From contig CABUNG010000043.1 in NCBI GenBank assembly GCA_902492895.1, forward strand, positions 1 to 18,291: a stretch of 18,291 nucleotides of DNA, read 5' to 3'. The translations under genes and the position numbers were made by a program. The DNA comes from an uncultured Oscillospiraceae bacterium (GTDB lineage Bacteria > Bacillota > Clostridia > Oscillospirales > Acutalibacteraceae). Positions 13,615 through 18,291 of the stretch are shown piece by piece. The notes beneath the pieces are model-generated. The model searched no databases. It was not told where the DNA came from and saw only the letters and a list, made by a program, of their open reading frames with translations. Position 1 is the first letter of the stretch. The number at the start of each line of letters is the position of its first letter.

Positions 13615-14043
13615 ATGAACGCCAACGCCGAACTGCTCCAGTATATCACCCAGAACACCGAGATGGGGAAGAGTTCCATCCAGCAGCTGCTGGATACCAT
13701 CGATCACGCCGAGTTCCGGAAGGTGATCGAATCCCAGTACCGGGAATATGACGAGATTTACGACCTCGCCAGCAACGCGCTCGAAGAGCGCCACAAGGAG
13801 GCCAAAGGCGTCAGCCCGATGGCGAAAATCTCCTCCTATATTATGATCAACGTCAACGCCATGGCCGACGGGTCAGTCTCCTCGATGGCCGAGATGATGA
13901 TGAAGGGCAGCAATAAGGGGATCATCGAGATCACCAAGCATCTCAACGATATGAAAGAGGTTGACCCCGACGTCCGAAAACTGGCGGAACGGCTGCTGAA
14001 ATTCGAGCAGAACAACGTCGAACAGCTGAAAAAATATCTGTAA
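13615..14043 (+). CDS. small all-helical protein of unknown function (142 aa)
   Basis: I recognise the general look from clostridial genomes but cannot name a function. The protein is soluble and predicted almost wholly helical: ELLQYITQNTEMGKSSIQQL, a charged second helix (EFRKVIESQYREYDEIYDL), a Met-rich third region (SSMAEMMMKGSNKGIIEIT) and a final amphipathic helix (KLAERLLKFEQNNVEQLKKYL). The four-helix layout and the spread of Glu, His and Met residues could fit a ferritin-like bundle, but no clear ExxH metal motif is visible. ATG 13615 follows AAAGGA by 13 nt; an in-frame ATG at 13591 lies before that site. It is last in the murD operon, ahead of two terminators. Codon use matches its neighbours, unlike vanZ. 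Confidence 0.85.
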   Translation: MNANAELLQYITQNTEMGKSSIQQLLDTIDHAEFRKVIESQYREYDEIYDLASNALEERHKEAKGVSPMAKISSYIMINVNAMADGSVSSMAEMMMKGSNKGIIEITKHLNDMKEVDPDVRKLAERLLKFEQNNVEQLKKYL

Positions 14044-14082
14044 GGCACTGCGCCCATGCAGGCAGAGGGCATAGAATACGAA

Positions 14083-14115
14083 GGCTCTGCGGATGATATC
14101 CGCAGAGCCGTTTTT
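14083..14115 (+). terminator. first terminator after the murD operon
   Basis: A perfect 12-bp stem (GGCTCTGCGGAT, 14083-14094, with 14098-14109) around a 3-nt loop, followed by GTTTTTC. It lies 40 nt after the last stop codon of the operon. Confidence 0.92.
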
Positions 14116-14123
14116 CTACAGAT

Positions 14124-14150
14124 AAAAACCCGGCCGAAGCCGGGCTTTTT
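14124..14150. terminator. bidirectional terminator between the murD operon and pyk
   Basis: AAAAACCCGGC, a CGAA tetraloop, then GCCGGGCTTTTT. A and T tracts flank both arms, so it backs up the first terminator on the plus strand and terminates pyk on the minus strand, 33 nt after the pyk stop codon. Confidence 0.9.
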
Positions 14151-14182
14151 CGTAATGTTCGGATTCTTAAATTTCTATAAAA

Positions 14183-15928
14183 TCACATGGTGTCGCCATA
14201 GAGCACCACACCGCGTTCGCCGTCGACCGTGACGGTGGTGCCGCTCTTGAGGATGCGGGTGGCTCCGGCCGCGTCGACGAGGACGGGCTTTTCCAGCGTC
14301 ATGCCGACGATGGCGGCATGGCTGTTGAGCCCGGGCGCCTCGGTGATGATGGCGGAGGCTTCCCGCAGCAGGGAAAGAATGCGGTTGGTGGTCTGCGGAA
14401 TGACGAGGATATCGCCCGGGCGGAAGGAGCGGAGGGCTTCCTCTTCATCGCTGACGACACACAGATTGCCGCAGGCAGCATAGGCCGTCGCGCCGACGCC
14501 CTGCACCAGGATGTTGCCCACGAGATGCACCTTGAGCAGGTTGGTGGTTCCGGAGATCCCCAGGGGGGCACCCGCGGTGATGACCACCAGATCGCCGCTC
14601 GCCAGATACCCGGCCCCCACCGCGCAGTCCACCGCATGGTCGAACAGTTCGTCCATATTGGTCTTTTCCTCCGCCATGAGGGGGATGACCCCCCAGGAGA
14701 GGTTCATCTGCCGCAGGACGGAAGGGGTCGGGGTGCAGCAGATGATGGGGCAGTCGGGTCGGAATTTCGAAATCATCCGGGCCGTGGTGCCCGATTTCGT
14801 CACCGTGATGATCGCCTTGGCGCCGAGATCGTGGGCCGTGGTCACGGTGGCGTGAGAAATCGCATTGGTGACGTTCGGCGCGTCCTGGAGTTCGCGGGAC
14901 GAGAAACGCTTTTTATAATTGATGTCCCGCTCGGTCCGCTCTGCGATGCGTGCCATGGTGCGCAGAGACTCCACGGGATAGGCGCCCGCGGCCGTCTCGC
15001 CCGACAGCATGATGGCGCTGGTGCCGTCATAGATGGCGTTGGCGACGTCGGTGGTTTCCGCCCGGGTGGGACGGGGATTTTTCATCATGGAATCGAGCAT
15101 CTGGGTGGCGGTGATGACTTGCAGGCCGGCATTGTAACCTTTGTGGATGAGGGTTTTCTGAATGCTCGGAATTTCCTCGAGCGCGATTTCAACCCCCATA
15201 TCCCCGCGGGCCACCATGATGCCGTCCGACACTTTCAGAATATCGTCGATATTGTCCACGCCCTCGGCGTTTTCGATTTTGGCGATGATGCGGATGGTGT
15301 GGTTGTGATGCCGTTCCAGTTCCTGCCGCACCTGGAGGACGTCGCTGGCCCGGCGTGTGAAGGAGGCGGCGATGAAATCGGCTTCTATCTCGCAGGCAAA
15401 GGCGATATCCGCTTTGTCCCGTTCGCTCATGAAGGGCATGGAGAGCGCGGCGCCGGGGACGTTGATGCCCTTGTTCGAGGAAACGACACCGCCGTTCTGC
15501 ACCTCGCAGAGAATGTCGGTGTCGGTGGTTTGGCGCACGATCAGATCGATCAGCCCGTCGTCGATGAGGATGTGGCTGCCCGCCTGCACGTCGCCGGGCA
15601 GACCGGCAAAACTGACGGAGGCCCGCTCGGCTGTGCCCTCGACGGGCTCTGTCGTCAGGGTAAAGGAATCCCCGGCCTGGAGCGTCACTTTTTCGGCAAA
15701 GGTGCCCAGGCGGATTTCAGGCCCTTTCGTATCGATCAAAATCGCCACGGGCCGATGCAGTTCGTCCCGCAGAGTTTTGACCATCTCGATACGGGCGCGG
15801 TGGGCGTCGTGACTTTGGTGGGACATGTTGATGCGGGCCACATCCATGCCCGAAAGCATCAGCTCCCGCAGGATGGCGGGATCATCGGTAGAAGGGCCCA
15901 GGGTGCAAATGATTTTGGTTTTTCTCAT
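14183..15928 (-). CDS. pyk: pyruvate kinase with C-terminal PEP-utiliser domain
   Basis: A 581-aa glycolytic enzyme making pyruvate and ATP from phosphoenolpyruvate and ADP. The catalytic barrel starts at KIICTLGPS and holds RINMSH, IDTKGPEIRLG, the active-site signature IIAKIENAEG and MVARGDMGVEI. The allosteric C domain follows (TKSGTTARMISKFRPDCPII). An extra ~90-residue PEP-utiliser-like domain ends the protein, with His537 in EAPGLNSHAAIVG, as in Bacillus-type pyruvate kinases of about 585 aa; it is absent from the shorter E. coli form. ATG 15928 is chosen because MRKTKIICTLGPS is the family N-terminus; AAAGG lies 12 nt upstream, and the 40-codon upstream extension has no family similarity. 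It converges on the murD operon and has its own extended -10 promoter. Confidence 0.97.
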   Translation of the reverse strand: MRKTKIICTLGPSTDDPAILRELMLSGMDVARINMSHQSHDAHRARIEMVKTLRDELHRPVAILIDTKGPEIRLGTFAEKVTLQAGDSFTLTTEPVEGTAERASVSFAGLPGDVQAGSHILIDDGLIDLIVRQTTDTDILCEVQNGGVVSSNKGINVPGAALSMPFMSERDKADIAFACEIEADFIAASFTRRASDVLQVRQELERHHNHTIRIIAKIENAEGVDNIDDILKVSDGIMVARGDMGVEIALEEIPSIQKTLIHKGYNAGLQVITATQMLDSMMKNPRPTRAETTDVANAIYDGTSAIMLSGETAAGAYPVESLRTMARIAERTERDINYKKRFSSRELQDAPNVTNAISHATVTTAHDLGAKAIITVTKSGTTARMISKFRPDCPIICCTPTPSVLRQMNLSWGVIPLMAEEKTNMDELFDHAVDCAVGAGYLASGDLVVITAGAPLGISGTTNLLKVHLVGNILVQGVGATAYAACGNLCVVSDEEEALRSFRPGDILVIPQTTNRILSLLREASAIITEAPGLNSHAAIVGMTLEKPVLVDAAGATRILKSGTTVTVDGERGVVLYGDTM

Positions 15929-16058
15929 CGTTGTGACACGCCTTTCCGGGATTGCCATGCGCGGCAGGATTTGCGGGCAGAATGGAAAAAACCAAGCTGC
16001 GCCGGCATAAACAGAAGAGTCGGGCTGGAATCCATTTCCGAAATCCACCCCATGTTAC

Positions 16059-16067
16059 ACTATAGCA
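16059..16067 (-). promoter_or_regulatory. extended -10 promoter of pyk
   Basis: On the minus strand TGCTATAGT forms an extended -10 element; no good -35 box lies 17 bp further up, which extended -10 promoters tolerate. The transcript would begin near 16052, about 124 nt before the pyk start codon. Confidence 0.55.
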
Positions 16068-16208
16068 CAAATCCTCTCGAAACGGAAGGATTGTCCAATC
16101 AAAAAACAGAAAATCTGGAATTTGGATGAAATCGGTCCGGAGTGCGGACGGTTTTTGGGCGATTTTTCCGGCCGGCCGGTTCGAAAGCAGCCGGGCGCAA
16201 AAAACGCT

Positions 16209-16236
16209 TTATAATCGGCGGGAGATGTGCTACACT
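16209..16236 (+). promoter_or_regulatory. candidate promoter of the ABC exporter genes
   Basis: TTATAA (16209-16214), a 16-bp spacer and TACACT (16231-16236) preceded by TGC, an extended -10. A stand-alone TATAAT at 16210-16215 overlaps the -35 box and is an alternative. The leader of about 130 nt contains a hairpin GCGCGGA (16264-16270) / TCCGCGC (16286-16292). The 16068-16376 stretch holds this and no gene I can support. Confidence 0.45.
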
Positions 16237-16376
16237 AGGGCTGGTTGGGTCCCTGTTTTGAACGCGCGGACAACAAAGGACGAAATCCGCGCCCGGTCCG
16301 AAAACAAGACCACGTATGGCAGAAAAGGGGCCTGTAAAGATTCGCGGTATCAATTAAAAGAGCGAGGAGGAAGACG

Positions 16377-17288
16377 TTGAATATTATTGAAGTGACCGAT
16401 CTTCACAAATCCTACGGTGACGTCCACGCCGTGAAGGGCCTCTCGTTTTATGTGGAACAGGGCCGTCTGTTCGCCTTTCTCGGCCCGAACGGCGCGGGTA
16501 AATCCACCACCATCGACATGATCTGCACCTTTTTGAAGCCGGACAGGGGCGAGGTGACGGTGGACGGCCATGTCCTCGGAAAAGAGGACGGCGCCATCCG
16601 CTCCTCGATCGGGGTGGTGTTTCAGGACAGCCTGCTGGACAATCTGCTCACCGTGGAGGAAAATCTCCGCACCCGGGGCGGGTTTTACGGCATCCGCGGC
16701 CGGGAGCTGGACGATTCCGTCGCCCGGGCGATGCAGGTCACGGGCGTGACGGACCTGAAAAACCGGCGGTACGGCAAGCTGTCGGGCGGCCAACGGCGCC
16801 GGTGCGACATCGCCCGGGCGCTCGTGCACACTCCGAAGATCCTGATCCTCGACGAGCCGACGACCGGACTCGATCCCCAGACCCGCCAGAGCGTCTGGGA
16901 AACCGTCACCCGCTTGCAGAAGGATACCGGCATGACCGTTTTCCTGACCACCCACTATATGGAGGAGGCGGCCGGGGCCGATTACGTCATCGTCCTCGAC
17001 GGCGGCGAGATCGCCGCGAAAGGGACGCCCCAAAAACTGCGGGAAACCTACACGAAGGATACCCTTTCCTTAGTATGCTCCGATTTTGAGAAAGTCCGTG
17101 GTATTCTGCAAAACCGCGGGCTCGCCTTCACGGAAGAGGGAGGCCGTCTGGCGGTGCCGTTGGCCTCCACGATGGAGGCTCTGCCGGTTCTGGACGAGTG
17201 CCGTGCATATCTCGACAGCTTCGAGGTCGTCGGGGGCAATATGGACGACGCGTTCATCGCGATCACGGGAAAGGAGCTGCGGGAATGA
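16377..17288 (+). CDS. ABC exporter ATP-binding protein (DrrA-like)
   Basis: A 303-aa ATPase of the ABC-2/DrrA exporter type, working on the cytoplasmic face with the permease encoded next. Walker A GPNGAGKST spans residues 36-44, the Q-loop is VVFQDS, the signature LSGGQ is at 135-139 (with RRR following), Walker B LILDEP has D159 and catalytic E160, and the switch histidine is H193 (TTHYMEEA). The C-terminal ~80 residues are the DUF4162-like regulatory tail common in this group. The start is TTG 16377 behind GAGGAGG (16364-16370). It overlaps the permease gene by 4 nt. The substrate is unknown; relatives export antibiotics or lipids. Confidence 0.93.
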   Translation: MNIIEVTDLHKSYGDVHAVKGLSFYVEQGRLFAFLGPNGAGKSTTIDMICTFLKPDRGEVTVDGHVLGKEDGAIRSSIGVVFQDSLLDNLLTVEENLRTRGGFYGIRGRELDDSVARAMQVTGVTDLKNRRYGKLSGGQRRRCDIARALVHTPKILILDEPTTGLDPQTRQSVWETVTRLQKDTGMTVFLTTHYMEEAAGADYVIVLDGGEIAAKGTPQKLRETYTKDTLSLVCSDFEKVRGILQNRGLAFTEEGGRLAVPLASTMEALPVLDECRAYLDSFEVVGGNMDDAFIAITGKELRE

Positions 17289-18139
17289 TCGGATTTGCGA
17301 AACGGAATCTCAAGCTGTTTTTCCGGGATAAGTCGGCGGTATTCTTTTCCCTGCTCGCGGTGTTCATCATCATCGGCCTGTACGCCCTGTTCCTGGGGGA
17401 CGTCTGGACGGGCGGCATGGAGGGCGTGGCCGAGGTGCGGGTGTTGATGGACACCTGGATCATGGCCGGGCTTCTGGCTGTCACGTCGGTTACGACCACG
17501 ATGGGCGCCTTCGGCGTCATGGTGGACGACAAGACCAAGAAGATCTCGAAGGATTTCGCCTCCTCGCCGGTCGGCCGTGTCCGGCTGGCCGGGGGATACA
17601 TCGTCAGTTCCTATACCGTGGGGGTGATCATGACACTGGTCGCCCTGGTGCTCGTCCAGATCTATATCCTGATAGAGGGCGGGGACTTCATGGGCATCCT
17701 GCCGTTCGTGCAGGTCGTCGGCCTCGTGCTGCTCACCGCCCTGACCAATACCGCGCTGGTGCTGTTCCTCGTTTCCTTTTTTCGCAGCGCCAACGCCTTC
17801 GCCACGGCGAGCACTATCCTCGGCACCCTCATCGGATTCGTCACCGGTATCTATCTGCCGGTTGGACAGCTGCCCGACGCCGTGCAGTGGGTCGTCAAGC
17901 TGTTTCCCGTTTCCCACGCGGCCGTGCTGTTCCGCCAGGTGATGATGGCCGGGCCGCTCGAGACCTCGTTTGCGGGCGCTCCTGCGGCGGCCGCCGACGA
18001 GTTCAAAGAGCTGGTGGGAGTGACGTTCAAATTCGGAGATACGGTTTTCCCCGCTTACGGGAGTGTTCTGATCCTGGTCGGGACCGCCGCCGTGTTTTAT
18101 GCTCTGGCGGTTTGGAATCTTTCCCGCAAGCGCCGGTGA
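17285..18139 (+). CDS. ABC-2-type exporter permease
   Basis: A 284-aa integral membrane partner of the preceding ATPase, with six hydrophobic segments in the ABC-2 layout. It has a short N-terminal cytoplasmic helix (FAKRNLKLFFRDKSAVFFSL), a first membrane helix, a large first outside region (VWTGGMEGVAEVRVLMD), then four helices with the typical late motif YLPVGQLPDAVQWVVKLFPV and a final helix ending in a basic tail (LSRKRR). The ATG overlaps the ATPase stop as ATGA, with AAAGGAG 9 nt upstream, so the two are translationally coupled. One ATPase plus one permease implies a working dimer of each. No accessory protein or immunity gene is visible beside it. Confidence 0.9.
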   Translation: MIGFAKRNLKLFFRDKSAVFFSLLAVFIIIGLYALFLGDVWTGGMEGVAEVRVLMDTWIMAGLLAVTSVTTTMGAFGVMVDDKTKKISKDFASSPVGRVRLAGGYIVSSYTVGVIMTLVALVLVQIYILIEGGDFMGILPFVQVVGLVLLTALTNTALVLFLVSFFRSANAFATASTILGTLIGFVTGIYLPVGQLPDAVQWVVKLFPVSHAAVLFRQVMMAGPLETSFAGAPAAAADEFKELVGVTFKFGDTVFPAYGSVLILVGTAAVFYALAVWNLSRKRR

Positions 18140-18153
18140 CGAAAGGTACACGT

Positions 18154-18261
18154 ATGTGGCCACCCAAACCCCTGGGCCGCAGCCCTGCTTGCTTGTATCG
18201 TTGGTTTCAGGTGTCCATGCTGGGGAGGTTCTCCTCAAAAGAGAACCAGGCCGGCCTCTGA
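18154..18261 (+). CDS. possible 35-aa ORF after the ABC permease
   Basis: The ORF has a GAAAGG ribosome binding site (18141-18146) 7 nt before ATG 18154 and starts 14 nt after the permease stop, so it would join the exporter operon. The predicted peptide (MWPPKPLGRSPACLYRW..., ending KENQAGL) is basic, has no membrane segment and resembles nothing I recognise. It overlaps a hairpin at 18227-18247. It may be a chance ORF in a structured 3' region. Confidence 0.3.
   Translation: MWPPKPLGRSPACLYRWFQVSMLGRFSSKENQAGL
18227..18247. other. 7-bp hairpin near the right edge
   Basis: GGTTCTC (18227-18233) and GAGAACC (18241-18247) pair around CTCAAAA. No T tract follows, so it is not a clear terminator; the palindrome AGGCCGGCCT follows directly. 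The rest of 18262-18291 holds nothing I can support. Confidence 0.5.
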
Positions 18262-18291
18262 CCGATTCATAAACCCCACGATTATAGGCCG

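Noticed and set aside
13547..13618. 23-aa ORF whose stop overlaps the start of the helical protein
   Set aside because: AGGAG directly abuts its ATG with no spacer, and its first half forms the arm of a stem-loop, so translation is unlikely.
14318..16129. 603-aa plus-strand ORF antisense to pyk
   Set aside because: It is the mirror of a well-identified pyruvate kinase and has no family features of its own.
16126..16380. 84-aa ORF ending at the ABC ATPase start
   Set aside because: It begins upstream of the candidate promoter, has no ribosome binding site and lies mostly in leader sequence; the stop/start overlap appears accidental.

Overview
This 18.3 kb window looks like chromosome from a GC-rich Clostridia-type Firmicute, probably of the Oscillospirales/Ruminococcaceae kind. 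That placement is inferred from gene content and style: AAAGG/GGAGG ribosome binding sites, TTG starts, sigma-A promoters with 17-bp spacers, a VanZ-family protein, a long pyruvate kinase with a C-terminal PEP-utiliser domain, a methionine-gamma-lyase-family (YnbB-like) protein and a collagen-like repeat protein. No rRNA, tRNA, CRISPR array or recognisable insertion sequence was seen.

Left part (1-4560) is the accessory-looking half. It opens with the 5' end of a minus-strand collagen-like gene (Cys/His-rich N-terminus, then Gly-X-Y repeats encoded by an 18-bp tandem repeat). Next is a divergent pair of tiny regulator-like genes (54 aa, ribbon-helix-helix-like; 66 aa, Cro-type HTH) sharing an 84-bp intergenic region with a near-consensus promoter and two 13-bp direct repeats. 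Then come an O6-alkylguanine-DNA alkyltransferase, a tspO gene interrupted by one in-frame amber codon, and an MFS drug exporter preceded by a strong promoter, a ~190-nt structured leader and a candidate 12-aa leader peptide starting Met-Arg-Leu. An AT-richer vanZ-like gene follows, with its promoter placed inside the terminator of the neighbouring operon.

Middle part (4518-7710, minus strand) is one operon: two tandem paralogous membrane proteins with an N-terminal RING-like zinc module, a zinc ribbon and a polytopic C-terminus, followed by galU (UDP-glucose synthesis) and a terminator. A TTGCAG-17-TAAAAT promoter heads it, back to back with a TTGATA-17-TATAAT promoter for the plus-strand operon.

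That plus-strand operon (7769-14150) carries murD, two translationally coupled M42 metallo-aminopeptidases, a GNAT acetyltransferase, a PLP-dependent methionine-gamma-lyase-family protein and a small all-helical protein of unknown function, and ends in two stacked terminators. The second terminator also serves pyk, which converges from the minus strand. The window closes with a two-gene ABC exporter (ATPase plus permease, overlapping by 4 nt) transcribed away from pyk, and a possible 35-aa ORF.

The points most worth a second look are the structured leader with a Met-Arg-Leu peptide ahead of the MFS exporter, the tandem RING/zinc-ribbon membrane proteins fused into the galU operon, the amber codon exactly at a conserved tryptophan of TspO, and the miniature divergent regulator pair.
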